Shown here: one piece after another, positions 24,969 through 32,869 of the stretch | How the letters are laid out: every line of letters starts with the position of its first letter | How positions within the stretch are numbered: position 1 is the stretch's first letter | Source of the DNA: a virus | IMG/VR virus record: IMGVR_UViG_3300031857_000018 | Coordinates: 105,329-169,328 of that record | Direction: 5' to 3' (one strand) | DNA length: 64,000 bases | The notes under the pieces: model-generated | Databases searched by the model: none | What the model saw: only the letters and a program-made list of their open reading frames with translations | Told to the model about the DNA's origin: nothing | Translations under genes and position numbers: made by a program

Positions 24969-26120
24969 TTAGAATGGGATATTGTTTAAGTTATCTGTAT
25001 CGGCTCCTACATTGAAAATGTCTTTCTCTGCAGTTGCCATATGTTTCTGAATAATTTGTTTCACAAAGGTTCTTTCAGAATCTGCACCTCCTGATGCATC
25101 AAAGAAAGGAAGGATTGCTACCTCAGCAGCTTCAATCAAAGTGAATCCATCTGCTAACAAGTCGCAAATACGAACCGTCATACGAGTGGATACCATGGTG
25201 CTGAGTTTACCGTCTTCAGATCTCCATTCTTTGCGAGTAGAGTCTGCAATGTCAGCCACTGCATGAATAAGCTCTGGTGTCACCTTGTTACCAAACTTAT
25301 AAGTCAATAGTGCTGCTTCACGCTCCATGGAAAGGATATCAACCTCAATGATTTCGAAACGATCCATCAAGGCACGGTCAAGCACGCGTGTCGATGTATA
25401 CTCGGTACCAATGTTTGCCGTAGCAATAAATGATACACCCTCAGCAACCTTAATAGTCGGAGCATCAACATCTTCGTCTAGGCGAAGGTAACGCTGACCC
25501 TCATCCAACACTGTCATAAGGATGTTCCATGCCTCAGGATGCGCACGAGACAACTCGTCAAGCAAGATTACAGCATTCTCAGTTTGGATAGCCTTCACAA
25601 ACGCTGACTCGTCAAATGTGGTCTCGCCAGCTTTGAAATGCGTGTTACCAATCAGAGTAGCACGCGGATCCTGTGTAGCTCCTAAGTTAAAATAAAAGAA
25701 TGCTCGGCCGGTTGCTTGTGGCAAAGCCTTTGCTGCTTGTGTCTTACCACAACCTGCAGGTCCTACCATCATGATGTTCTTGCCACGAACTGCTGAACGA
25801 ACCAAGTACTTCCATTTGATGTCAGACATTTCTAGGTCAGCCGGCTTGATGTTCTTAGCATTGTTAATGAATGCCATCACCGGATCCATCTCTGTAGCTT
25901 CTGCTACTTGTGGGGTGCGTGGCTCTGCAGGAATATCTGCCATTGGCACTCGCTTACCGCGACACGTGTCAAAATTATACTTTAGCCCTTCCATGTTGGT
26001 TGCAGCCAAATTGATCATGTCCGCGCGGAACAAGTGCGTAATGTTTGCGCCGGTGTTTACCTCAATTACACGTACGCCTTTTGCATCGATTTCAACGATA
26101 CCATAAGTTTCTTTTTTCAT
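24969..26120 (-). CDS. MoxR/CobS-like AAA+ ATPase
   Basis: 383 residues. Walker A GPAGCGKT at 120-127, Walker B VILLDE at 184-189, then the sensor ATANIG and RALMDRFEIIEV. The N-terminal ~90 residues are a separate small domain. Similar proteins are called cobS in cyanophages. It should form a hexamer that works with the VWA/HExxH protein downstream. Promoter 26145-26177. Confidence 0.88.
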   Translation of the reverse strand: MKKETYGIVEIDAKGVRVIEVNTGANITHLFRADMINLAATNMEGLKYNFDTCRGKRVPMADIPAEPRTPQVAEATEMDPVMAFINNAKNIKPADLEMSDIKWKYLVRSAVRGKNIMMVGPAGCGKTQAAKALPQATGRAFFYFNLGATQDPRATLIGNTHFKAGETTFDESAFVKAIQTENAVILLDELSRAHPEAWNILMTVLDEGQRYLRLDEDVDAPTIKVAEGVSFIATANIGTEYTSTRVLDRALMDRFEIIEVDILSMEREAALLTYKFGNKVTPELIHAVADIADSTRKEWRSEDGKLSTMVSTRMTVRICDLLADGFTLIEAAEVAILPFFDASGGADSERTFVKQIIQKHMATAEKDIFNVGADTDNLNNIPF

Positions 26121-26144
26121 AACTCTTTTGATTTTTATATATTA

Positions 26145-26177
26145 TAAATATAAGAAATCTTTTGATAGAAACCAACC
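26145..26177 (-). promoter_or_regulatory. promoter, GGTTGG type
   Basis: TTATATTTA, 17-bp spacer, GGTTGGT upstream of the AAA+ gene; same layout as at 24842-24874. Confidence 0.65.
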
Positions 26178-27256
26178 TATTTGTAAACTTTTTTCATAGT
26201 TCCGTCATTATATACTTCGAAATATATTCCGTGCATGGTGTTAAGACTGCCCGCGGATACTTCTTGACCCATCATGTTAATTAGTTTAACAACATATTTG
26301 TCAGCTGTGTTATCAACTAGTATTGGTCCGTATATTTTAAATTTTCCGTCTTTGTCTACTTGAACTAAACGATAATAATTCATGGTTGGCTCAAAGTCGT
26401 TGTCAATAAATGTATATGATGAAACCATAGTACTGTTTCCTACTGCTGGTTCCAGACCGATAACTGATTTTTCTGTAAACTCACTGGTCGTTGTTCGTTC
26501 AATCCAATAGTAATCTGAATTATGTTCTGAGGCTGTTTTCCATGCCAATAAGTTTCCAGATTGCGTTGGTAGTCCTTCGAAGGACATCATTTCTACCGGT
26601 AGCGGATCAATTTGAATTAGTTCAATATTATCTAACCACCATTCTTCCCCGGCTGAATTAACTCGACAATAAAAATCTACAGCAACTGATGTTAAGTTTG
26701 ATGCTAACATCAATGTGTATGTTGCTGGAGTTGCGGTTGATGCTCCTGCTGCTGCTTGGTAAACATCGCCGGTTGGTGCTGCTGAATTTGTAAATGTTCC
26801 GTTTGCTGTATGTATAACTACACCGGTGTTGGTATAAGGCCATGTTGCATTTGAATTGCCTGTAATTCTCATTTCATTTACATATGTGCCACCGTTTGCT
26901 GATACTTGCACACTTAAATAATCAGCAGCATCTAAACCGCGTGTTGCAGAAGCTGATGAGTATGTATAGGATGCTACTCGGAATCTAAGTTCATACATTT
27001 TGGTTGGATCCAAAGTTACAGTTGGTAGTGAATACCAATCTTGTTCTATTCCAGATGAACCATTACCTACGCCAAGAATTGCTGCAGATGTGGATGGAGA
27101 TACAGATGCATTAGTAAACCAACCTGATGTTGCACCAAACAACCAACCTGCTGACAGATAAGTTGTTGAAGAAGTTTCCATGTTATCGAATTCAATAACG
27201 GTTTGTGTTCTAGCAAATCCTGCTAAAAATACAAATGCTAATAATAGTTTATTCAT
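26177..27256 (-). CDS. secreted protein with type IX (type A) sorting domain
   Basis: 359 residues from MNKLLLAFVFLAGFARTQ, a clear signal peptide; an ATG at 27370 would bury it behind 38 residues. A beta-rich region with DNMETSSTTYLSAGWLFGAT follows, like a jelly-roll extracellular domain. The C-terminus GIYFEVYNDGTMKKVYK is a typical type A T9SS sorting signal. Expected on the host surface or released. Second T9SS cargo in this window. Confidence 0.82.
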   Translation of the reverse strand: MNKLLLAFVFLAGFARTQTVIEFDNMETSSTTYLSAGWLFGATSGWFTNASVSPSTSAAILGVGNGSSGIEQDWYSLPTVTLDPTKMYELRFRVASYTYSSASATRGLDAADYLSVQVSANGGTYVNEMRITGNSNATWPYTNTGVVIHTANGTFTNSAAPTGDVYQAAAGASTATPATYTLMLASNLTSVAVDFYCRVNSAGEEWWLDNIELIQIDPLPVEMMSFEGLPTQSGNLLAWKTASEHNSDYYWIERTTTSEFTEKSVIGLEPAVGNSTMVSSYTFIDNDFEPTMNYYRLVQVDKDGKFKIYGPILVDNTADKYVVKLINMMGQEVSAGSLNTMHGIYFEVYNDGTMKKVYK

Positions 27257-27375
27257 GTGATTTGTTTTTGTGTTTTGTTTTACGGGTATATGTTTTTTTA
27301 GATTGTTCCGTTCTAGAAACAAATCGTCCATCAAAGAAGCCTTGTTGTTTTTGTGATTCTCGGGAAGCACCTAAA

Positions 27376-27552
27376 TTAATTTTTAGTATCTGGTTGTTCA
27401 TAACGTGACATTGTTTGTTCGAATGCTACTTCGTAGGCTCGAGCTAAATCAAATCGATGGTCATATTTTAGTTTGTCTACTAGTTCAAATACTTGTTCGT
27501 GCACACCTTGTTTGTATGCCTTCATCATTATCTCTTCAATTCGATCTGCCAT
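27376..27552 (-). CDS. unknown 58-residue protein
   Basis: MADRIEEIMMKAYKQGVHEQ, helical, ending SRYEQPDTKN. Supported by TATATTTG, an exact TAnnTTTG Bacteroidota -7 box, 11-18 bp before the ATG. Function unknown. Confidence 0.6.
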   Translation of the reverse strand: MADRIEEIMMKAYKQGVHEQVFELVDKLKYDHRFDLARAYEVAFEQTMSRYEQPDTKN

Positions 27553-27562
27553 TACTACACTC

Positions 27563-27571
27563 CAAATATAA
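27563..27571 (-). promoter_or_regulatory. TATATTTG promoter box
   Basis: Exact match to the Bacteroidota TAnnTTTG -7 consensus, upstream of the 58-residue gene. Confidence 0.45.
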
Positions 27572-27586
27572 TAAATAAAACTTTAA

Positions 27587-28054
27587 TTACCAAGCTCGGC
27601 AAGACCAATATCTTGCTTTTGTGCGAGGGCCTGGATTTTCACAATTATGTCTAGCTCTGAATGATTTTCTACGAGCTGGATTAGATTTCTTTATGCGCAT
27701 TGTTTTTTGACCAGCACGTTTTGCTGAGGTACCTCCGTGACCAAAGTTAACTTTAACTACATTGCCTTCTGCATTGCGTACATACACTTTGAACTTCTTG
27801 ACATCGCCACGCATTGGTTTGCCCAATTTAACTTTGCGTCCTTGGTACTCAGCTTCATTAAGACCAGGTTCAATCAGATTAATATGTTCTGATTCATTAA
27901 CACTGCGTTCAATGTATTCTACAAGACATTGAGCACAATATCCTTCTGCTTCTTTAATTGGAACACAGTTCGGAACTTTGCGTCCTCCTTTTTTCTTCAT
28001 TCCAATCATTTCATATCCGGACCAGCATGGTGCAGATTCATCAATATAATTCAT
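27587..28054 (-). CDS. conserved phage basic protein, probable virion component
   Basis: 155 residues. GYEMIGMKKKGGRKVPNCVP and the basic C-terminus NPARRKSFRARHNCENPGPR, then KARYWSCRAW, match a conserved protein of T4-like marine phages (DUF5872-like). Two (L/I)-x-E-A sites (PIKEAEG and GLNEAEY) fit head-protease cleavage. Highly basic, so it could bind packaged DNA. Begins the leftmost part of the virion block. Confidence 0.6.
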   Translation of the reverse strand: MNYIDESAPCWSGYEMIGMKKKGGRKVPNCVPIKEAEGYCAQCLVEYIERSVNESEHINLIEPGLNEAEYQGRKVKLGKPMRGDVKKFKVYVRNAEGNVVKVNFGHGGTSAKRAGQKTMRIKKSNPARRKSFRARHNCENPGPRTKARYWSCRAW

Positions 28055-28801
28055 TTACAACTCCTGTCGTATTGCTAATTTAGGTAAATATGATTTCCAA
28101 GTTGCCAACACCTTTTGCATTTCTGCATCAGTGATAGCACCACTTTCCACAAAGCCTTGCAAGAATGTTGTTACTGCTTCGCGGAATGGTGTACGAGTCT
28201 TTTTTGCTTTAAGATATAGTCCATGTATCATTGCCGGAATTTCTTTTGGCAACATGAAGTATTTGAATGGTGGCACTTGTCCAGCCTCAATCTTCTTTCG
28301 CAGTGGCATATCCGATGCAATGTATTTGCCATCAATAGTATTCCATCCTGATTGAGTGATATGTTCGATTTCATGTCGTAGCACATCTCGCAATTGCATT
28401 GCAACCTCACTTAAAACCTTAGGATACTCTGCAGGATCAATTTCGAATCGTACTTCAATTAATGGTGGTTCATCAGAATCTCGTTTAGTGCTATTATAAG
28501 CATCGCCTCCATAATTAAAATTATTTAGGCCATCGATCCATTGCACTTTAAGTGAAAGATAAAACTCTAATGGAATAGTTTCGTTTGAAACCTCTTCAAA
28601 ATATATCTCTTCAAGCTCATCACTAGTAATCTGTGGTGCAGTGGCTGCATCTGTAAAATATATCTTCTTGCCAGCAAACTCACCATTAGGATCCTTAGTT
28701 GATGCAAAACTATCTTTAACAACTGATAACAATGTACGCGATAAACTAGTAACTAACGCGTCATAGCGTCCTTCTGTAATAAGTGTTTTCATTGATATCA
28801 T
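28055..28801 (-). CDS. putative zinc metalloprotease with capsid-targeting-like N-terminus
   Basis: 248 residues. MISMKTLITEGRYDAL has an I-T-E/G site like T4 internal-protein targeting peptides. DVLRHEIEHITQSG carries HEIEH, an HExxH zinc motif. Abuts the next gene with no gap. If packaged, it could be injected and cut a host protein, or it could act in head maturation. Activity is inferred from the motif. Confidence 0.65.
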   Translation of the reverse strand: MISMKTLITEGRYDALVTSLSRTLLSVVKDSFASTKDPNGEFAGKKIYFTDAATAPQITSDELEEIYFEEVSNETIPLEFYLSLKVQWIDGLNNFNYGGDAYNSTKRDSDEPPLIEVRFEIDPAEYPKVLSEVAMQLRDVLRHEIEHITQSGWNTIDGKYIASDMPLRKKIEAGQVPPFKYFMLPKEIPAMIHGLYLKAKKTRTPFREAVTTFLQGFVESGAITDAEMQKVLATWKSYLPKLAIRQEL

Positions 28802-28812
28802 ATTAATAAATA

Positions 28813-29370
28813 TCAGCCTAATAAATTATAGTTCCAGAATGTTTCTTTGTCTTTGTTGAATGGATTACCGGTTTGTTGATAGTAACAGTTCAAGCAAAGC
28901 ATCTGCAAATTTTCTATGCGATGATTGGTTTCATCCCCATCCATATGATCTAATAACAACGGCACTGTGTCGTCTGTTACCCTGCGTTCAGCATATCCAC
29001 AACATGCACATTGCTCCGGCATAATGTTCAAGGCGAAGAGTCTGTTGCGAAGTTTCCAACCCGGATAATTTGGATAATGTCCTTCTAGTATTTTATCAAT
29101 TGAATATATACCTGCTGTGGCTCGTTGTGAGTCTTTGGTAATGCCTAAGCCGGCTTGGTTGGTATGCAGATCATAAAGTGTCTTACCTGTTTCCCGATCC
29201 ACATACATTTTTGCATATTTCTTCCAGGTAGTGAAAGACACTTTGAGAAAGCGTGCCGCTTCTGCATTTGATTTGGTGTTGGACATAGCATAACGAATAT
29301 CTGACTCTGGCAGGTTAAAAGATTCCCTGCCTCGTCCATATACATATTTATACTGCTTGTCCATAATCAA
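28813..29370 (-). CDS. HNH endonuclease-like protein
   Basis: 185 residues. The C-terminal half has CACCGYAERR, then LLLDHMDGDETNHRIENLQM and LCLNCYYQQTGN: the DH...N..N..L HNH core and two zinc CxxC pairs. The N-terminal half has a helix-turn-helix-like NAEAARFLKVSFTTWKKYAK. Could be a free-standing homing nuclease or host-DNA nuclease. Overlaps the upstream gene by 4 bp. Confidence 0.75.
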   Translation of the reverse strand: MIMDKQYKYVYGRGRESFNLPESDIRYAMSNTKSNAEAARFLKVSFTTWKKYAKMYVDRETGKTLYDLHTNQAGLGITKDSQRATAGIYSIDKILEGHYPNYPGWKLRNRLFALNIMPEQCACCGYAERRVTDDTVPLLLDHMDGDETNHRIENLQMLCLNCYYQQTGNPFNKDKETFWNYNLLG

Positions 29371-29753
29371 TAAACACCCTTTTTACGAAGCTCTAATACC
29401 GCGGTTTTAGGCAGTGTCTTGCGTTCCCACATTTCACGCATCTCAGGCTTTAAGTTTCTGGTAAAGTCGAGGAACGTGGCCGGATATACCCCACTACGAC
29501 GCTTTACTTCATCATACCAAGTAGAATAGGTTGAATACAATTCATCAAAGCGTTCTGCATCTGACATTGTATCTTGATGTTCGAGTTGATCCTTAAGTGG
29601 CCACAAATCAATTGGCACATTTGGATCTTTGCGACGTGCTGGTAGGCGTGGTTGATTCTTTTCTCGATTTATATTTCGTGTGATGAATTTATCCATCATA
29701 TTAATACTACGATCTTTCGGGGACATCCCGGAGTGTGCAGATTTTTTACCCAT
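29367..29753 (-). CDS. unknown 128-residue protein
   Basis: MGKKSAHSGMSPKDRSINMM. Basic N-terminus, helical C-terminus (PEMREMWERKTLPKTAVLEL). Set between the HNH gene and a small gene with ATG overlaps, so co-translated. Function unknown. Confidence 0.6.
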   Translation of the reverse strand: MGKKSAHSGMSPKDRSINMMDKFITRNINREKNQPRLPARRKDPNVPIDLWPLKDQLEHQDTMSDAERFDELYSTYSTWYDEVKRRSGVYPATFLDFTRNLKPEMREMWERKTLPKTAVLELRKKGVY

Positions 29754-29757
29754 AACC

Positions 29758-29934
29758 TTATTTCATTTTTTCTGTTAATACAACTATTCGTCTCCAAACA
29801 TCTTCTGCTTGGTATATATACTTTTTGAACTCAACTACATTTTGTATAGTTCGTGCCTGATCTGCTTTGCGCAGGATTCGATGATATCGGGCGTGTAAAA
29901 ACCCAATGCGAATTTTTCTTATCCAATTAATCAT
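29758..29934 (-). CDS. unknown basic 58-residue protein
   Basis: MINWIRKIRIGFLHARYHRI, ending VVLTEKMK; strongly basic and helical. Its ATG overlaps the stop of the ClpS-like gene as ATGA, which supports it. It may be a partner or inhibitor in the same module, but nothing shows that. Confidence 0.6.
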   Translation of the reverse strand: MINWIRKIRIGFLHARYHRILRKADQARTIQNVVEFKKYIYQAEDVWRRIVVLTEKMK

Positions 29935-30194
29935 TTTGATTGTTTTATAACTGTTACGTTTAACCCTTGATCTCGCAAGTCATCACATATATCAAGACAT
30001 AAATCATATGCATCTACAAATACCGAACATTGCTTGTTGTTATGTGTAATTGTAGCACACTGAACTGCTTGATAATAATTGTGGCCGCAGATTTCAATTA
30101 GGCAATCGACTACATGCTCGACTGTATTTACGGCATCATCCATCAATACTACTTGATACTGGCCCCGTCTCTTTGTTAATTTTTTCTGTGACAT
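29931..30194 (-). CDS. ClpS-like N-end-rule adaptor
   Basis: 87 residues from MSQKKLTKRRGQYQVVLMDD; the frame is open to 30239. YQVVLMDDAVNTVEHVVDCL and HNYYQAVQCATITHNNKQCS follow the ClpS core, closest to the Bacteroidota form (NT.DHV.D.L, QA.QC). ClpS hands N-degron substrates to the ClpAP/ClpCP protease. A phage copy could redirect host proteolysis. Overlaps the UVR-motif gene just upstream. Confidence 0.75.
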   Translation of the reverse strand: MSQKKLTKRRGQYQVVLMDDAVNTVEHVVDCLIEICGHNYYQAVQCATITHNNKQCSVFVDAYDLCLDICDDLRDQGLNVTVIKQSK

Positions 30195-30369
30195 CTCTGA
30201 TGATTGCTGCTTGTTCCCAAAACTCATTTTCTTTTGCATAATTTAAAGAATCGTTTAAAAATCTTAGTTTCCGATCCATGTTCCATTGGCCTGGCCATTC
30301 CCACTTGTTTGTGGACATGACGTTAATAGATTTAATGAATACTGTGTCTATAAAATTCTTTGTTTCCAT
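30136..30369 (-). CDS. small UVR-motif protein
   Basis: 77 residues. The C-terminal half, LNYAKENEFWEQAAIIRDVT, fits the UVR motif (F/W-E-x-A-A-x-x-R-D) found in UvrB, ClpC and McsA. Start uncertain: the -10-like TATAAT lies directly before ATG 30369, so MSTNKWEW (30318) may be the true start. Its end overlaps the ClpS-like gene by 58 bp. Both may act on the Clp machinery. Confidence 0.55.
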   Translation of the reverse strand: METKNFIDTVFIKSINVMSTNKWEWPGQWNMDRKLRFLNDSLNYAKENEFWEQAAIIRDVTEKINKETGPVSSSIDG

Positions 30370-30420
30370 ACTATATTATATGAAATTATTTTGTGGTATC
30401 CAAATTGATAACTAATCAGA

Positions 30421-30747
30421 TTATTTGCTGTTCCGAATGATCAACTCACCTAAAACTTCTAATCGACCTACTTCTCGTTGAAACTCGATTTGAGTCATGG
30501 AAGTAGATATTTTCTTGTAGGTAGCATCATATTCTTTTTTTGCGGCTTCTAAATCAAATTTACCTTCTGCAGCCCGTTTGTAGTATGGCAGTTTTACTTT
30601 GAAATGGTGCCATGTTAGTAGAGCTAACCCGCCTTTCTTTTTTGCATTGTCAGAAATCTTTTCTGCACCAGACTCGCGGGTGTCAGCAAATGATTCAAAA
30701 GTATCTGGTTTGTCTTTTGCTTCAAAAAGTAAATTACGTAGTTTCAT
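30421..30747 (-). CDS. small protein with capsid-targeting-like N-terminus
   Basis: 108 residues. MKLRNLLFEAKDKPDT gives an L-F-E/A site, close to the T4 targeting-peptide rule. The rest is helical and basic (KKKGGLALLTWHHFKVKLPY). Candidate internal head protein. Promoter-like TAAATATTTATT lies directly before the ATG. Confidence 0.6.
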   Translation of the reverse strand: MKLRNLLFEAKDKPDTFESFADTRESGAEKISDNAKKKGGLALLTWHHFKVKLPYYKRAAEGKFDLEAAKKEYDATYKKISTSMTQIEFQREVGRLEVLGELIIRNSK

Positions 30748-30759
30748 ATTAATAAATAT

Positions 30760-31398
30760 TTACTTGTTTGGTTTCTCCGGTTTGAATTCAGTTATATATG
30801 AATAATCTGTTTCATATCCAGATTTACCTTCAACTGAATAAACTGTCATATCAATTTTATATCCTGGATTTTTGTCAATTCGTTTATACGTCCAAGCAGT
30901 ATCGATCCATATGATGCGGTTGTTAGGATATATAAAGTAGTTGCCATTATCCATTTTGAATACATGTCCACATTTGTGTTCTGGAGTTTCAGAGAAGTTT
31001 GTGTCTAACACGTTTCGATTTTCATGTGACCAATCCAGAGTGAATAAATATACACCCTGGCGTTTTACACCTGTTATGGAAATTAAATCTGCTCGTAACC
31101 CGGATAATCGCTCTCGTACTTGCACATCAATGTATGATGAAAAACAGTCCCAATAAACATGTTCTGTTAGTGGTAATCGTTCTGCATCTTTTCGCCATGC
31201 AAATGCATTAATGGGCCTTCTAGTCCAATTGACTCCATTTTCTAAGAATGCCTCAAATAATGGAGTTCTTTTTTGAATAGATGCAACACTGTGCACATCT
31301 GCGGCTGTGAATTCACCATGACCTTTTTCATGGTTAAATAAAAACTCATTTCGTATATAACATGTTAGAGTTGGAACATTTGCGTTTAAATACGCCAT
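30760..31398 (-). CDS. unknown 212-residue protein
   Basis: MAYLNANVPTLTCYIRNEFL. A compact alpha/beta protein with RPINAFAWRKDAERLPLTEH and VYLFTLDWSHENRN, of a kind seen as hypothetical proteins in large phages. C-terminal EFKPEKPNK tail. Six bases from the next gene. Function unknown; probably virion-related by position. Confidence 0.6.
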   Translation of the reverse strand: MAYLNANVPTLTCYIRNEFLFNHEKGHGEFTAADVHSVASIQKRTPLFEAFLENGVNWTRRPINAFAWRKDAERLPLTEHVYWDCFSSYIDVQVRERLSGLRADLISITGVKRQGVYLFTLDWSHENRNVLDTNFSETPEHKCGHVFKMDNGNYFIYPNNRIIWIDTAWTYKRIDKNPGYKIDMTVYSVEGKSGYETDYSYITEFKPEKPNK

Positions 31399-31403
31399 AT
31401 AAC

Positions 31404-31883
31404 TTATTTTTTATGTTTAAAATATTGAACTTCCCGTTCATGTTCCTCCGCGGCTGATTTAGAATCAAATGTTCCTAAGTTTTTACCTGCGTGGCTGTAT
31501 AAGCGATATCCGGATTTTACTTTGCGAATAATCTCACGAATAAAGTTTTTCATTTCAGCTTGATTGTTAAGCGTAACTGGTACGAATTGTGGTTGCTGTG
31601 AATTGTATGCATCATCATTGCTATGTTGCATTCCCTTAGGACTTGTTTGCAACGAATTCATGATGAATCCACCAACTTCTTCTACATCGTCTTTGGATGT
31701 TGCAATATGATCTACTGCCCACCCATGTCCATTAGAAAGAATTCGATCTACCTGAGCCGGATCCATTTGCAACAATGCATCTACCGATTTTTTGATAGTC
31801 TTTAAGTTTTCAAAAAACATGTAATTGCTAGTGTTGGTATAATCCATTTCAGAGTTACAACCACATTCGTTCAGTCGTTTCAT
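31404..31883 (-). CDS. phage protein with short L-N-E N-terminus
   Basis: 159 residues from MKRLNECGCNSEMDYTNTSN; the frame opens at 31919. The C-terminus YRLYSHAGKNLGTFDSKSAA, then REVQYFKHKK, is a tail shared by phage proteins. L-N-E at residues 4-6 is a weak processing-site match. Adjacent to a holin-like gene. Function unknown. Confidence 0.6.
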   Translation of the reverse strand: MKRLNECGCNSEMDYTNTSNYMFFENLKTIKKSVDALLQMDPAQVDRILSNGHGWAVDHIATSKDDVEEVGGFIMNSLQTSPKGMQHSNDDAYNSQQPQFVPVTLNNQAEMKNFIREIIRKVKSGYRLYSHAGKNLGTFDSKSAAEEHEREVQYFKHKK

Positions 31884-31884
31884 G

Positions 31885-32055
31885 TTATGCCTTTTTAGCA
31901 ACGATAGACCAAATTGCACCCGTAAGTGTCATTGCTCCACCAACAATCTCAGTTACTACAGTTTCGTCAACTAAACCTTTCATCACGAAGATACCTCCGA
32001 CAAAAGTTAATGCGTGACGAACAATTCCTAGAATTTGTTCTTTTGTAAGTTTCAT
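31885..32055 (-). CDS. small holin-like protein
   Basis: 56 residues, MKLTKEQILGIVRHALTFVG. Two hydrophobic helices (VRHALTFVGGIFVMKG and VGGAMTLTGAIWSIVA) separated by a polar turn, with charged ends, match the small holin family of T4-like marine phages. AAAGGAAC precedes the ATG. It is far from the main lysis operon, so it may have another membrane role. Confidence 0.6.
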   Translation of the reverse strand: MKLTKEQILGIVRHALTFVGGIFVMKGLVDETVVTEIVGGAMTLTGAIWSIVAKKA

Positions 32056-32065
32056 ATTGTTCCTT

Positions 32066-32079
32066 TATTATAAATATCA
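32066..32079 (-). promoter_or_regulatory. late-type motif TGATATTTATAATA
   Basis: Minus-strand TGATATTTATAATA followed by AAAGGA and the ATG of the holin-like gene. Same word at 36738-36751 and 57599-57612. Confidence 0.45.
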
Positions 32080-32679
32080 TTATGATTTCTTTAGCTGCAA
32101 TACAACGTTAATACCATATACTGCAGACGTAGTTGCACTTTCTCGAAGTTGAATATTAATTAAATCACCGAGTAATACATCTATTGCCGAATTGCTTACA
32201 GCTTTATCGACAAATGAGGTAAGATCTAAACCAGCAGCAACTTGACCTACAACAGTACCATTTTTTGCTATACTAACTTTGACATCTGCAGCGCCTTGAG
32301 TCGTAGTATATGATGTAGCGCTACCCGACACAATAACACCAGTAAATGGTGCAAATATTCCTATTCGGTTAGCAGTTGGATATGGCGCTGTTGGAACGCC
32401 TCCTATATAGTTAATGCTACCAGAAGTAGTATTTGTTTTCATTGAATGAAAAAATGTAAGAGTCATATACTCTGCAGCCCCAGCTGCATTCACTGCATAT
32501 GATGCAGTTGTTGCAAATGATGCTGTGCCTAACAATGTCCCGGTAAATGATCCTGTAAATGATCCGCTAGCTATAACGGTATCAGTGCTACCTCCACTTA
32601 ATGCATCAATCGATCTAGTTACATGTGCTGCTTGTATAGTACCACCGTCGGTAATACCTGTTTTATTTATTATCGCCAT
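32080..32679 (-). CDS. structural (tail fibre or neck) protein
   Basis: 199 residues. MAIINKTGITDGGTIQAAHV, then low-complexity SGSFTGSFTGTLLGTASFAT, the Gly-Ser-Phe-Thr repeat seen in fibre-type proteins of marine phages. C-terminal beta-rich domain may be a receptor-contact or trimerising head. Probably virion surface. Confidence 0.6.
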   Translation of the reverse strand: MAIINKTGITDGGTIQAAHVTRSIDALSGGSTDTVIASGSFTGSFTGTLLGTASFATTASYAVNAAGAAEYMTLTFFHSMKTNTTSGSINYIGGVPTAPYPTANRIGIFAPFTGVIVSGSATSYTTTQGAADVKVSIAKNGTVVGQVAAGLDLTSFVDKAVSNSAIDVLLGDLINIQLRESATTSAVYGINVVLQLKKS

Positions 32680-32869
32680 TGTCTATGTTCCTTTTTTTAT
32701 ATATCGGCCAATTTTTTGTTTGTTCGTTTAACCAGGCCTGTCGATCATCACACCCACAATCTTCATCTAGTATCTGTGCAATTCGTTTTGCTAGCTGATC
32801 TAATCCTGTTGCAACAGTTATTTTTTTAATATCGTCGCCTAAGCCTTTACTTTGCATCAATTCCTCCAT
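32663..32869 (-). CDS. small conserved virion-block protein
   Basis: 68 residues. GLGDDIKKITVATGLDQLAK and DEDCGCDDRQAWLNEQ match a short phage protein with a CGC-D-R-LN signature found beside structural genes. Overlaps both neighbours. Function unknown. Confidence 0.6.
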   Translation of the reverse strand: MEELMQSKGLGDDIKKITVATGLDQLAKRIAQILDEDCGCDDRQAWLNEQTKNWPIYKKRNIDNGDNK

